NCBI RefSeq assembly: GCF_019966595.1
Contig: NZ_JAINFJ010000003.1
Span: 62,001 to 126,000, forward strand
Direction: 5' to 3'
DNA: 64,000 nt
Source of the DNA: Oricola indica
GTDB lineage: Bacteria > Pseudomonadota > Alphaproteobacteria > Rhizobiales > Rhizobiaceae
The notes under the pieces are model-generated. The model searched no databases. It was not told where the DNA came from and saw nothing but the letters and a program-made list of their open reading frames with translations. Below are positions 10,042 to 19,908 of the stretch, in pieces; position 1 is the first letter of the stretch, and every line of letters begins with the position of its first letter. Both the position numbers and the translations under genes were made by a program.

Positions 10042-11280
10042 TTACTCGGCGGCTCCTGCTATAGTCTTATGCCGCGAACCGAGCACGAGAAGACCCAGAA
10101 GCACGAGACAGAAAGCGGCCACGGGGAAGACGATCCAGTTGAGCATTTCCCATCCGAAAGCGTTCAGCGTGAAACCGGACATCAGCGACGCGAAGGCGAC
10201 AGTGGAAAACAGCAGAAAGTCATGCAGGCCCTGCACCTTGTTCTTCTCGCTGACATGGTAGGATTCGGTCAGCATCGTGGTGGAGCCGATGAAGGCGAAG
10301 TTCCAGCCGACGCCGAGCAAGACCAGCGCCGACCAGAACTGCCAGAGCGCGATACCGGACAGGGCGACGATGGCGCAGCCGACGAGAAGCAGCATGCCGA
10401 TCGCGACGATGCGCTCCTTGCCGAAGCGGGCGATCAGGCGGCCGGTCACGAAGCTCGGCGCGAACATCGCCATGACGTGGAAGGAAATGCCGAGCGCGGC
10501 CTCGTCCGGCGTGAATCCGCAGCCGACCATGGCAAGCGGCGCACCGGTCATGACGAAGCTCATCAGCGCATAGGAGCCGACGCCGCAGGCAAAGGCGACC
10601 ATGAAGCGGGGCTGCAGGATGATCTGCGACAGCGGGCGTGCCGGTTCACCGGTGACGCCGGTCGTGGCCTTGTTCTCGCGGGCAACATTCAGTGTCGAGA
10701 GGATCGCCGCGCCGATCAGGCCGAGCCCGATCAAGGCGACGAACGAGCCGGCAAACAGAACCGGTTCGAACAGGTCGCGCGTCCAGACGACTGTCTGCGG
10801 GCCGATCACGGCCGCAAAGACCCCGCCCCCGAGAACCCAGGAAATCGCGCGCGGGCGGAAGTGCGGCGGGGCGTTGTCGGCTGCGGCGAAGCGGTATTGC
10901 TGAACGAAGGAACCGCCCAGACCCACGACGATGAGGCCGAATGCGAACAGCCAGAATTCGGAACGGAAAAGCGCGATGGCGGCAATCGCGCCACCAAGCG
11001 CGGTGATGATCGACCCGGTCACGAAGCCCGGACGCCTGCCGAGTGCACGCATCAGAAGCGCCGCCGGCAAGGCACCCAGGGCGACGCCGATGTTGAAGCC
11101 GGTCACCGGCGCGGTGGCAAGCGCGGTGTCGGCGCCGTTCAATTGCAGCAGGTAAAAACCCGCCAGACCGCCGAGCGATATCGAAATCGGGGCGGCCGAA
11201 CCGACAACGGACTGCGCCGCCGCCAGGATGAGCGCCGTGCGCTTTGCGCTGTTCTCGGAAATTTCGGCCGGTTTGTGCAT
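10042..11280 (-). CDS. Major facilitator superfamily transporter
   Basis: A 412-residue inner-membrane protein with about 12 hydrophobic segments. The first-half loop motif appears as MRALGRRPGFVTG between helices 2 and 3. Helices continue through SFVALIGLGLIGAAIL, a cytoplasmic central loop (NVARENKATTGVTGEPARP), and a second half with ARFGKERIVAIGML. The substrate cannot be read from sequence. It begins 9 bases after the nusB stop and is probably the last gene of the glyA-nrdR-rib-nusB transcription unit, although position alone does not tie it to riboflavin. Confidence 0.88.
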   Translation of the reverse strand: MHKPAEISENSAKRTALILAAAQSVVGSAAPISISLGGLAGFYLLQLNGADTALATAPVTGFNIGVALGALPAALLMRALGRRPGFVTGSIITALGGAIAAIALFRSEFWLFAFGLIVVGLGGSFVQQYRFAAADNAPPHFRPRAISWVLGGGVFAAVIGPQTVVWTRDLFEPVLFAGSFVALIGLGLIGAAILSTLNVARENKATTGVTGEPARPLSQIILQPRFMVAFACGVGSYALMSFVMTGAPLAMVGCGFTPDEAALGISFHVMAMFAPSFVTGRLIARFGKERIVAIGMLLLVGCAIVALSGIALWQFWSALVLLGVGWNFAFIGSTTMLTESYHVSEKNKVQGLHDFLLFSTVAFASLMSGFTLNAFGWEMLNWIVFPVAAFCLVLLGLLVLGSRHKTIAGAAE

Positions 11281-11289
11281 GACGTCCGA

Positions 11290-11778
11290 CTACTTAGCAG
11301 TGGAGCGGTCTCGCGCAATGCGGTCAAGCACCGCATTGACAAGCCGAGGCTCTTCGCCGTCGCCGTAGAAGGCGCGGGCGATATCGACATATTCGGAAAT
11401 CGCGACCGCGGCCGGGAGATCCTTTATTCCGGTCAGCTCGAAAGCCCCTGCCCTCAGGATCGCGCGCAATGTGGAATCCAGCCGCGACAGCGGCCAGTCT
11501 TCCGTCAGCGCGTTGCGGACCACGGGATCGAGCTGCTTCTGACGGCTGACGACACCGGACAGGACAGAACGGAACCATGCCGGATCCGCCTCGCGATAGA
11601 GCTCGCCGTCGATTTCCTTGCCGAGACGAAACGTCTCGTACTCGGCCGCCGTTTCGAGCACGCCGCCACCGGATACGTCCATCTGGTACAGAGCCTGAAC
11701 CGCGGCCAGACGCGCCGCACCACGCTTGTTGGCCGGCTTCGGACCAGCAGGTTTCTTCCTGTCTTCCAATTTAGTCAT
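11290..11778 (-). CDS. nusB: Transcription antitermination factor NusB
   Basis: RNA-binding factor that joins NusE/S10 at boxA for rRNA antitermination. The 162-residue protein has the all-helical NusB core: [36 protein letters not shown], and the conserved [29 protein letters not shown] near the end. The ATG at 11778 is inside the end of ribH, so the two genes overlap by 8 bases (ATGACTAA). An in-frame TTG nine bases upstream is less likely. This ribH-nusB overlap is a common alphaproteobacterial arrangement. Confidence 0.96.
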   Translation of the reverse strand: MTKLEDRKKPAGPKPANKRGAARLAAVQALYQMDVSGGGVLETAAEYETFRLGKEIDGELYREADPAWFRSVLSGVVSRQKQLDPVVRNALTEDWPLSRLDSTLRAILRAGAFELTGIKDLPAAVAISEYVDIARAFYGDGEEPRLVNAVLDRIARDRSTAK

Positions 11779-12217
11779 CCGCGCCAAGCTGCTTTCGCAG
11801 TTCGATCATCCTCAGCGCCGCACGGGCGGCAAATCCGCCCTTGTCCTTTTCGGACTTGCGCACGCGCGCCCAAGCCTGCGCCTGGTTTTCGACCGTCATA
11901 ATACCATTGCCGATCGCAATCGATTCATCGACCGCAAGGTTCATCAATGCACGGTTGGATTCATTCGAAACGATGTCGAAATGATAGGTTTCGCCACGGA
12001 TGACCATGCCGAGCGCGACGTAGCCATCATAGTCCCGGTCGCCATCCAGCGCGATGGAGATCGCGGCCGGAATTTCGAGCGCGCCGGGAACCGTGACGAT
12101 ATCCCATGTCGCACCGGCTTCTTCCAGCGCCGCCTTCGCGCCCTCCAACAGGGCCTCCGACAATTCTTCGTAGAAACGTGCCTCGACGATCAGCACGTGG
12201 GGTGATTCCTTTGCCAT
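11771..12217 (-). CDS. ribH: 6,7-dimethyl-8-ribityllumazine synthase
   Basis: Penultimate step of riboflavin synthesis, joining the pyrimidine diamine with 3,4-dihydroxy-2-butanone 4-phosphate. The 148-residue protein has [20 protein letters not shown], substrate loop [12 protein letters not shown], and [18 protein letters not shown] with the catalytic histidine in YHFD. Length is normal for the alphaproteobacterial enzyme, which can form pentamers or icosahedra. It lies 39 bases downstream of ribE and overlaps nusB. No FMN riboswitch-like leader is visible ahead of this rib run. Confidence 0.97.
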   Translation of the reverse strand: MAKESPHVLIVEARFYEELSEALLEGAKAALEEAGATWDIVTVPGALEIPAAISIALDGDRDYDGYVALGMVIRGETYHFDIVSNESNRALMNLAVDESIAIGNGIMTVENQAQAWARVRKSEKDKGGFAARAALRMIELRKQLGADD

Positions 12218-12256
12218 GGACAGGCGGTCTCCGGAGGTTTTCGATTTGGCGGTGGC

Positions 12257-12883
12257 CTACGCCTCTTTGGCGGTCTCCGCAAGGCGTTTCACATAGCGCT
12301 CGATATATCGCGCCATCTGGTCGATTTCGAGATTAACCGCATCGCCGACACCGCGTTCGCCCCAGGTCGTGACCTCCAGCGTATGGCGTATCAGCAGCAC
12401 GTCGAAGACATCGCCATCAACGCCGTTGACGGTCAGCGACGTGCCGTCGAGGGTGACGGATCCCTTCGGCGCGATGTAGCGCGACAGGTGAGATGGCGCT
12501 TCGATACGGAAGCGTATCGCCTCGCCCTCCTCCTCGCGCGCGACGATCCGGGCCATTCCGTCGACATGCCCGGACACCATGTGACCTCCGAACTCGTCGC
12601 CGGCTTTCATGGCCCGCTCCAGATTGAGGCGGGTTCCCTCGCTCCAGCCGCCTATGGTGGTCAGGCGCAAGGCTTCCTCCCATGCCTCGACCTCGAACCA
12701 GCGCGAATTGGAGCCGTTCTCGGGTTTCGCGACCACGGTCAGGCAAACGCCGGCACAGGCTATGGACGCGCCGATATCGATGGTTTCGGGATCGTAGGCG
12801 GTCTCGATGCGCAGTCGCCGGCCACCCGCGCGGTCCGCAATCGAGGCAATACGGCCAATATCCGTGACAATACCGGTAAACAT
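12257..12883 (-). CDS. ribE: Riboflavin synthase alpha chain
   Basis: Dismutates two lumazine molecules to riboflavin. Two lumazine-binding repeats are visible in the 208-residue protein: MFTGIVTDIGRI with SIACAGVCLTVV, and HMVSGHVDGMARI with VTLDGTSLTVNGV. The ATG at 12883 gives the invariant MFTGIV start. Its A is the last base of the ribD stop (TGATG), so translation is coupled. The second half ends in a helix that mediates trimerisation (EIDQMARYIERYVKRL). An in-frame extension upstream has no family support. Confidence 0.97.
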   Translation of the reverse strand: MFTGIVTDIGRIASIADRAGGRRLRIETAYDPETIDIGASIACAGVCLTVVAKPENGSNSRWFEVEAWEEALRLTTIGGWSEGTRLNLERAMKAGDEFGGHMVSGHVDGMARIVAREEEGEAIRFRIEAPSHLSRYIAPKGSVTLDGTSLTVNGVDGDVFDVLLIRHTLEVTTWGERGVGDAVNLEIDQMARYIERYVKRLAETAKEA

Positions 12884-13992
12884 CAGCCTCTCCGGGTGAA
12901 TTCGTGGCAACGGTCCGCGCCGAAGACCCATTCGCCGCTCGGCTTATAACTCTCGGGCAGCGTCGCGCGGGTGAACGGAGCCGCGATGCCATTCGCGCCG
13001 ACAACGACGTCGCTTTCGAACAGCACGATCCGGTCGGCAAGGCCCTCGTCAAGAAACGCGCTCGCAACGGCCGCACCGCCTTCCACCAGCAGGCTCGACG
13101 CGCCGAGAGCCGCGAGATCGTCCAGCAGCTCCGGCAAGGCGATCCGTCCCTCGTGTTCCTCGCAGGCAATCAGGCGCGCCCCCGCACCTTCCAGCACTTG
13201 CGCCGACAGCGACCCGGGATCGACCGTCGCGACCGCCAGCGGCGCTTCCGAGATCGACTGAACCAGCCGCGACGCGACGGGGAGCCTGGCATGGCGGTCG
13301 AGAACGACGCGCATCGGAGACCGGTGCCCAAGTCCCGGCAAGCGGCAGGTGAGTTCCGGATCATCCTCGAGCGCCGTGCCGATCCCGACGAGGATCGCGT
13401 CGTGCTCGGCACGCATCATGTGGCTCTGGGCGCGGGCGACATCGCCGGTGATCGGCACCTGCCCGGCGGCGGCGCGGCCGATCATGCCGTCGGCGGAAAC
13501 CGCAAGTTTCAGAGTCACTTCACAGCGTTTCTTCTCGGATCTGATGAGGTAGCTCGACAGAACGGACCGCGCCTCATCGGCGAGGACACCCGGTTCGACC
13601 TCGATTCCGCCCGCGCGCAGAATCGCATATCCCCTGCCCGACACGCGTTCATCAGGATCCGTGGCGGCGGCGACAACACGGGCGACGCCCGCGGATACCA
13701 ATGCGTTGGCGCAAGGCGGCGTGCGGCCGTGATGCGCGCAGGGTTCGAGCGTGACATAGGCGGTCGCGCCGCGCGCGCGTTCCCCCGCTTCGGCGAGAGC
13801 CGCCGTCTCGGCATGCGGCCGACCGCCGATTGCGGTGATGCCGTGACCAACGATCACGGGACCCTGCCCCTCGTCCGCGACGATCAGCGTGCCAACGGAC
13901 GGATTCGTTCCGGTGCGGCCGAGATGGCGGCGCGAAAGGCGAATACAGGCCGCCATGAAGCGGCGATCGAGGTCCGTGATGGTTTGTGTCAT
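12883..13992 (-). CDS. ribD: Bifunctional riboflavin deaminase/reductase RibD
   Basis: Deaminates the first pyrimidine intermediate and then reduces its ribosyl chain. The N-terminal cytidine-deaminase-like domain has zinc motifs PHAETAAL (HAE) and PCAHHGRTPPC. The C-terminal reductase domain has LKLAVSADGMIGR, ITGDVARAQSHMMRAEHDAILVGIGTALEDDP and a late LLVEGGAAVASAFL. Length 369 is typical. Start ATG at 13992 lies 15 bases after nrdR. The nrdR-ribD-ribE-ribH-nusB order is standard in alphaproteobacteria. Confidence 0.97.
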   Translation of the reverse strand: MTQTITDLDRRFMAACIRLSRRHLGRTGTNPSVGTLIVADEGQGPVIVGHGITAIGGRPHAETAALAEAGERARGATAYVTLEPCAHHGRTPPCANALVSAGVARVVAAATDPDERVSGRGYAILRAGGIEVEPGVLADEARSVLSSYLIRSEKKRCEVTLKLAVSADGMIGRAAAGQVPITGDVARAQSHMMRAEHDAILVGIGTALEDDPELTCRLPGLGHRSPMRVVLDRHARLPVASRLVQSISEAPLAVATVDPGSLSAQVLEGAGARLIACEEHEGRIALPELLDDLAALGASSLLVEGGAAVASAFLDEGLADRIVLFESDVVVGANGIAAPFTRATLPESYKPSGEWVFGADRCHEFTRRG

Positions 13993-14007
13993 GGCGCGAA
14001 AGTGGCG

Positions 14008-14502
14008 CTATTCTTGCGAACCGGCAACCGGTTCATCGCTGTCAGGCGGCAAATTTCCGCCAAGTTCGCCCAGAAGATCATGAAAATCCTGGGGTTCGCG
14101 GAAGTTCTTGTAGACGGAGGCGAAGCGCACATAGGCGACATCGTCCATGCCCTTCAGAGCCTCCATGACAAGCGAGCCGATATCCTCGACCGCGATATCC
14201 TGCTCGCCGGAACTCTCGAGCTGGCGCACGATACCGGAGACGGCGCGCTCCACGCGGTCGGGATCGATCTGGCGCTTGCGCAGCGCAACCTCGAAGGACC
14301 GGGCGAGCTTGTCGCGGTCGAACGGCACTTTCCGGCCGTTCTTCTTGATCACGTAGAGATCGCGAAGCTGGACGCGCTCGAAGGTGGTGAAACGGCCGCC
14401 GCAATCCGGACAGACGCGGCGGCGGCGAATGGCCGCCCCGTCTTCAGCCGGGCGGCTATCCTTCACCTGAGTGTCGAGCGATTGGCAAAACGGGCAGCGC
14501 AT
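14008..14502 (-). CDS. nrdR: Transcriptional repressor NrdR
   Basis: ATP/dATP-sensing repressor of ribonucleotide reductase genes. The 164-residue protein has an N-terminal zinc ribbon ([18 protein letters not shown] and [16 protein letters not shown], four cysteines) followed by an ATP-cone domain ([20 protein letters not shown]). No nrd operon lies in the window, so its targets are elsewhere. It starts 9 bases after the glyA stop, which places both in one transcript. Confidence 0.97.
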   Translation of the reverse strand: MRCPFCQSLDTQVKDSRPAEDGAAIRRRRVCPDCGGRFTTFERVQLRDLYVIKKNGRKVPFDRDKLARSFEVALRKRQIDPDRVERAVSGIVRQLESSGEQDIAVEDIGSLVMEALKGMDDVAYVRFASVYKNFREPQDFHDLLGELGGNLPPDSDEPVAGSQE

Positions 14503-14511
14503 GCCCGGTTG

Positions 14512-15831
14512 CTACTCCATACCGCCATAGATCGGGAAGCGATCCGTCAGCGCAATCACATCTTTTTTGACCGCTTCCTCGATGCCGGAATTGTCGCCAT
14601 CCGGGCCGGACTGGCGCAAACCGTCGAGAACGCGGGCGATCAGCGAGCCGATTTCGCGGAATTCCGCCTGCCCGAAGCCACGGGTCGTACCAGCCGGCGT
14701 GCCGAGACGGATGCCGGAGGTGACGAAGGGTTTTTCCGGATCGAAGGGAACGCCGTTCTTGTTGCAGGTGATGTTGGCGCGGCCGAGCGCGGCTTCCGCC
14801 GCCTTGCCGGTCACTGTCTTCGGACGCAGGTCGGCCAGCATCAGGTGATTGTCGGTGCCGCCCGAGACGATATCGACGCCCTGCTCTTTCAGGCTTTCGG
14901 CAAGCGCCTTGGCATTGGCGACGACCGACTGGGCGTAGGATTTGAACTCCGGCTGCAGCGCCTCGCCGAAGGCGACGGCCTTGGCGGCGATCACATGCAT
15001 CAGCGGACCGCCCTGCAGGCCCGGAAAGACAGCGGAGTTGACCTTCTTGGCGATCGCCTCGTCATTGGTCAGGATCATGCCGCCGCGCGGACCGCGCAGA
15101 GACTTGTGCGTCGTCGTCGTGCAGACATGGGCGTGCGGGATCGGCGACGGGTGCGCGCCACCAGCGACGAGACCGGCGATATGCGCCATGTCGACCATGA
15201 GATAGGCACCGACCGAATCCGCGATCTCGCGGAAGCGCTGCCAGTCCCAGATACGCGAGTAAGCCGTGCCGCCGGCGATGATCAGCTTCGGCTTGTGCTG
15301 TTCGGCCTTGGCGGCGATGTCGTCCAGATCGAGCAGATGATCGTCCTCACGCACGCCGTAGGAGACGACGTTGAACCACTTGCCGGACATGTTGACCGGC
15401 GAACCGTGCGTGAGGTGGCCGCCGGAATTGAGATCGAGGCCCATGAAGGTGTCGCCCGGCTGCAGCAGCGCCAGGAAGACGGCCTGGTTCATCTGGCTGC
15501 CGGAATTCGGCTGGACATTGGCGAAATTGCAGCCAAACAGCTTCTTCGCGCGCTCGATGGCCAATTCCTCGGCGATGTCGACGAACTCGCAGCCACCGTA
15601 GTAGCGCTTGCCGGGATAACCCTCGGCATATTTGTTCGTCATGATCGAGCCCTGCGCTTCCAGCACGGCGCGCGACACGATGTTCTCCGATGCGATCAGC
15701 TCGATCTCGTGGCGCTGGCGACCGAGTTCCTTGCGGATCGCGGAGAAGATCTCCGGATCGCGGTCAGCCAGTGACTCGGTGAAAAACGCGTCGGAATACG
15801 CCTTTGCGGAAGCCGCGCTGTTCTGGGACAT
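14512..15831 (-). CDS. glyA: Serine hydroxymethyltransferase
   Basis: PLP enzyme that moves the serine hydroxymethyl group to tetrahydrofolate, giving glycine. The 439-residue protein shows [40 protein letters not shown] and the PLP-lysine motif [14 protein letters not shown] chose the ATG at 15831 (MSQNSAAS) because AAAGGA lies about 9 bases ahead of it. An in-frame ATG at 15840 directly abuts that ribosome-binding site and is unlikely. It heads the glyA-nrdR-rib-nusB run. A stem-loop lies about 80 bases upstream (15908-15944). Confidence 0.98.
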   Translation of the reverse strand: MSQNSAASAKAYSDAFFTESLADRDPEIFSAIRKELGRQRHEIELIASENIVSRAVLEAQGSIMTNKYAEGYPGKRYYGGCEFVDIAEELAIERAKKLFGCNFANVQPNSGSQMNQAVFLALLQPGDTFMGLDLNSGGHLTHGSPVNMSGKWFNVVSYGVREDDHLLDLDDIAAKAEQHKPKLIIAGGTAYSRIWDWQRFREIADSVGAYLMVDMAHIAGLVAGGAHPSPIPHAHVCTTTTHKSLRGPRGGMILTNDEAIAKKVNSAVFPGLQGGPLMHVIAAKAVAFGEALQPEFKSYAQSVVANAKALAESLKEQGVDIVSGGTDNHLMLADLRPKTVTGKAAEAALGRANITCNKNGVPFDPEKPFVTSGIRLGTPAGTTRGFGQAEFREIGSLIARVLDGLRQSGPDGDNSGIEEAVKKDVIALTDRFPIYGGME

Positions 15832-15907
15832 CGGTACCATTCCTTTCGGGTATGCGGGAAAATCGCCTGTTGCGGCGCGCAATATCACGTATCCCGGCGC
15901 AGTTCCA

Positions 15908-15944
15908 TTGCCTGAACGCGAAACGCGTCGGCGGAATCAGGCAA
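15908..15944. other. Inverted repeat in the glyA leader region
   Basis: TTGCCTGA (15908-15915) and TCAGGCAA (15937-15944) form a perfect 8-base stem around a 21-base loop that includes CGCGAAACGCG. There is no T-run on either strand, so it is not a standard terminator. It could be a leader structure of glyA or an operator. I do not recognise a known riboswitch. Confidence 0.4.
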
Positions 15945-15976
15945 GGCGTGGCCGGGCCGTAGCCCGGCAATCGCGA

Positions 15977-17260
15977 TCAGAGGGTCGTGGTGGACGAAAG
16001 CTGCAACTCGTCGACGCCGTCGCGGCCGTAGATGTCATCGCGGAAGTGGACGACACCGTCGCCGGTCGACCAGGCGGAGATGTAGACGAAATAGACAGGA
16101 ACCGGCGCGGCGAGCTGAACCTCGGTATTCTCGCCGGTGGAGATCACGGCCTCGATCTGGCTGCGATTCCAGCCGGGCGTATCGCGCAGCAGCCACGACG
16201 ACAGTTCACGGACATTGTGGACACGCACGCAGCCCGAGGATTCGAAACGCAGCAGCTGGCCGAAAATGCTCTGCTGCGGCGTGTCGTGCATGTAGACGGC
16301 ATGCGGGTTCTGGAAGTTGATCTTGGTCGAGGACATGGCGTTGATCTTGCCCGGGTCCTGGCGGAAACGCAGATTCATCGTCAGCGCCTCGTCGGTCGAC
16401 CAGTCGACCAGTTCCGGCGGCACCTCGTTGCCCTGCTGGTCGAACAGCCGGATCGAGTTGCGCGTCAGATAGGTCGGATCCTTGCGCATCAGAGGGATGA
16501 TATCCTTCTGGATGATCGACTTCGGCGCGGTCCAGTACGGATTGAGGATGACCTCGTAGATATTCGAATTGAGAATCGGCGTCTGGCGGTCGACCTTGCC
16601 GACGATGGCCTTGTGGTTCTGCGCGACGCGACCGTTTTCGACGGCCTCGATCTCCGCGGCGGGAATGTTGACCATCACGTAGCGGTCGCCGAGATAGCCC
16701 GACATGGAGCGAAGGCGCACGAGATTGGTTTCGAGCTGGCCGAGCCGGGTCGAGGCGGAAACGTTGAGCGCGGCAAGCGTGACGGTGCCGATCACGCCGT
16801 CTGCGGGCATGCCGTGGCGCTGCTGGAAGCGCTTCACCGCGGCGTCGAGGAAGGTGTCGAAGACCTGGCTGTCGCCGGAATTGCGCGGCAGGTCACCGGA
16901 AATGATGAGACGGCGGCGCAACTGGCGCACGGCGGGATCGGAGGAACCGACCTTCAGCCGCTGGGTCAGGTTCACCTGGGGCCAGCCGCCCCTGGCGACG
17001 ATATCGCGATAGGTGAAGATGGCCTGCTCGACATAGGAAGCCGTGGCCGGGCTGAGAATCGGCTGGCGAGTCTTGACCTCGGGGCTGCGGGTGCCGACGG
17101 CGTCGAACTGGTCATCCCAGTTGCCACGGCGCGGGGACTGCAGAAATTCGTTGAGCGGTTCCTGCGCCCGTGCCGGAAGGAGACCCGACGCCATTGCTCC
17201 GGCGACCCCCATCCCTTTCAGGAAAGACCGACGATTCTTCTTGCCAAATTCGTTCATCAT
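15977..17260 (-). CDS. ldtP: L,D-transpeptidase LdtP (YkuD domain, Tat signal)
   Basis: Periplasmic enzyme that makes 3-3 cross-links in peptidoglycan. The N-terminus carries a twin-arginine-like signal (NRRSFLKG plus hydrophobic AGAMASGLLPARA). A peptidoglycan-binding module follows (FQQRHGMPADGVIGTVTLAALN). The C-terminal YkuD domain has the catalytic histidine in YMHDTPQQ and the cysteine in SSGCVRVHNV. ATGs at 17260 and 17257 are equivalent starts. It resembles the large YcbB-type enzymes rather than short YkuD ones. The divergently spaced MarR gene next door is of the LdtR type, known in Liberibacter and Sinorhizobium to control such a gene, which is why I use the ldtP name. Confidence 0.88.
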   Translation of the reverse strand: MMNEFGKKNRRSFLKGMGVAGAMASGLLPARAQEPLNEFLQSPRRGNWDDQFDAVGTRSPEVKTRQPILSPATASYVEQAIFTYRDIVARGGWPQVNLTQRLKVGSSDPAVRQLRRRLIISGDLPRNSGDSQVFDTFLDAAVKRFQQRHGMPADGVIGTVTLAALNVSASTRLGQLETNLVRLRSMSGYLGDRYVMVNIPAAEIEAVENGRVAQNHKAIVGKVDRQTPILNSNIYEVILNPYWTAPKSIIQKDIIPLMRKDPTYLTRNSIRLFDQQGNEVPPELVDWSTDEALTMNLRFRQDPGKINAMSSTKINFQNPHAVYMHDTPQQSIFGQLLRFESSGCVRVHNVRELSSWLLRDTPGWNRSQIEAVISTGENTEVQLAAPVPVYFVYISAWSTGDGVVHFRDDIYGRDGVDELQLSSTTTL

Positions 17261-17434
17261 CCACCTGCGCATGCGCATCCACGACTACCGATCCACAGAC
17301 CCATATGTTTGTCCGCCGGCGCGATCGTCAACCAATTTGTCGGAAACCAGCTTCACTGTTCCGCGATCCAGAGAGATGCGATCGGCCGATTTACGCGGAC
17401 CTCATCATCGTCTGTGCCGCTGCCTCGGCAGCTT

Positions 17435-17448
17435 CCATATGAATATGG
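17435..17448. promoter_or_regulatory. 14-base palindrome upstream of ldtP
   Basis: CCATATGAATATGG is a perfect inverted repeat (6 bases each side of GA). It sits about 175 bases before the ldtP start and just beyond the ldtR terminator. Next to it a GC-rich mini-hairpin, GCTGC-CTCG-GCAGC, covers 17419-17432. An operator for LdtR is possible but not established from this sequence. Confidence 0.35.
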
Positions 17449-17497
17449 CCAATTCGTGTTTCGCGGCGCGCCGTCCGGCAGGAACGCAGACACGAAA

Positions 17498-17524
17498 AAG
17501 GGCGCGAACCGTGTCGCGCCCTTT
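17498..17524 (-). terminator. Intrinsic terminator of ldtR
   Basis: AAAGGGCGCGA and TCGCGCCCTTT form an 11-base perfect stem with a short loop. On the minus strand it ends in CCCTTTTTCG, giving a T-tract after the stem. It lies 25 bases beyond the ldtR stop and separates ldtR from ldtP. Confidence 0.88.
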
Positions 17525-17548
17525 CGGCATTTCCAGCAGTCGTCCGTA

Positions 17549-18061
17549 TCAGAGGCGATAGAGAATCGTGTCGTTCCAGAACCGGTCGAGACGCTGCATC
17601 GCGCGGTTCATGGCCTGGAATTCCTCGGCGCCGATTCCACCGACCGTCTCGATGGACAGAATGTGGCGGTTGTAGAGCTCGGCGACCGTGTTGGCGACTT
17701 CCTTGCCCGTATCGGTGAGGCTGATGCGCACGGAACGGCGGTCGGTCCGGGACTTCTTGTGGTCGACGAAACCGAGTTCCACGAGCTTCTTGAGGTTGTA
17801 GGACACGTTGGAACCCAGGTAGTAGCCGCGCGAACGCAACTCGCCGGCAGTCAGCACGCTGTCACCGATATTGAACAGCAGCAGCGCCTGAACGGCATTG
17901 ATATCGCTGCGGCCGGCCCTGTCGAACTCGTCCTTGACGACATCGAGCAGACGGCGGTGCAGGCGCTCGACAAGCTGCAGGGATTCAAGATAAAGTTCGC
18001 GGACGTCGGTTTCAGACGACGGAACGGGCTTTGCGCCCACCATATTGGTCGCATTCATCAT
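17549..18061 (-). CDS. ldtR: MarR-family regulator LdtR
   Basis: A 170-residue winged-helix regulator. The DNA-binding core contains INAVQALLLFNIGDSVLTA, LRSRGYYLGSNVSYNLKKL and the wing KSRTDRRSVRISLTDTG. It matches LdtR, described in Liberibacter and Sinorhizobium as an activator linked to an L,D-transpeptidase and osmotic tolerance. The synteny with ldtP (288 bases away, same strand) supports this. Two adjacent ATGs at 18061 and 18058 are equally good. Its leader carries a nested inverted repeat at 18069-18122, which suggests autoregulation or control of its own ribosome-binding region. Confidence 0.9.
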   Translation of the reverse strand: MMNATNMVGAKPVPSSETDVRELYLESLQLVERLHRRLLDVVKDEFDRAGRSDINAVQALLLFNIGDSVLTAGELRSRGYYLGSNVSYNLKKLVELGFVDHKKSRTDRRSVRISLTDTGKEVANTVAELYNRHILSIETVGGIGAEEFQAMNRAMQRLDRFWNDTILYRL

Positions 18062-18068
18062 GATCAGA

Positions 18069-18122
18069 TTGCCTCTCTGTTATGTCGGTGACTTGTTTTT
18101 TTGTTTCACCGTTGAGAGGCAA
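18069..18122. promoter_or_regulatory. Nested inverted repeat in the ldtR leader
   Basis: An outer 9-base pair, TTGCCTCTC (18069-18077) and GAGAGGCAA (18114-18122), encloses an inner 6-base pair, CGGTGA (18086-18091) and TCACCG (18106-18111). On the minus strand the downstream arm reads GAGAGGCAATCTGATC just before the ldtR ATG, so pairing would mask the ribosome-binding region. A protein operator is the other reading. Confidence 0.5.
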
Positions 18123-18206
18123 CCTAGCGAATGCCACTAAAATTCGACTTAAACACCAAAGTTAACATCCGATTACCCGCCGTTCCTTTCGAAACAGAGT
18201 CTATAT

Positions 18207-18632
18207 TCAGTTAACGCGTTCGCGGTAGCGCTGAAGCGCCAGCGACGCGAGGATGGCGGCGAGCGCCAAGAGCGCGATAACATGGCCAAAAACAACGGCA
18301 GGCCGGGAAATGTAGCTGTCGGCCCAGACGCCGTAGACGGCGATTTCGAGCACGCTCGCGATCACCCACAGAACGATGCCCCAGGATGTCAGCATCCAGA
18401 GTCCCATTGAGGCACAGGGGAGCAACACGGCCAGCGAAACCCACGGCACCTGCCAATGAACAGGTAACTCGTCGAACCGAGGAAGGTCCGCGGCGGCGAG
18501 GCCGGTCAGCTGGGCCCAGTAGGACAAGCCGGAAATCATGGAGATGGCAGCCATGAGCCGGAGGAACCAGACGAACGCCAGTTGCGTAAAGCTTCCCTGT
18601 TCCTCTTTGATGTCGTCGGTGGTTGCCGCCAC
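18207..18632 (-). CDS. DUF6163 membrane protein
   Basis: A 141-residue protein with four likely membrane helices: LAFVWFLRLMAAISMISGL, WVSLAVLLPCASMGLWML, WGIVLWVIASVLEIAVYGV and HVIALLALAAILASLAL. I recognise it as the hypothetical Hyphomicrobiales family DUF6163, usually found between ldtR and hemB as here. No catalytic motif is visible. It may be co-regulated with ldtR (145 bases downstream) or with the divergent hemB. Function unknown. Confidence 0.8.
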   Translation of the reverse strand: MAATTDDIKEEQGSFTQLAFVWFLRLMAAISMISGLSYWAQLTGLAAADLPRFDELPVHWQVPWVSLAVLLPCASMGLWMLTSWGIVLWVIASVLEIAVYGVWADSYISRPAVVFGHVIALLALAAILASLALQRYRERVN

Positions 18633-18700
18633 GAATTTGCCCTTTCGTTCGCCCAGTACCGTCGCCCCTTGGAATTGGCGATTTCGACATGCTAGTGCAT

Positions 18701-19843
<1,143 letters not shown>

Positions 19844-19908
19844 GGAACCGCCCTTCCCCTTGATATCGCGGGCATTCCCACCCACCTCAAAGCCAAAGAG
19901 GACAGGAC

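Noticed and set aside
12904-15774. A 956-codon plus-strand frame opposite ribD, nrdR and glyA.
   Set aside because: It crosses three well-supported genes and their gaps in antisense, with no domain and no ribosome-binding site.
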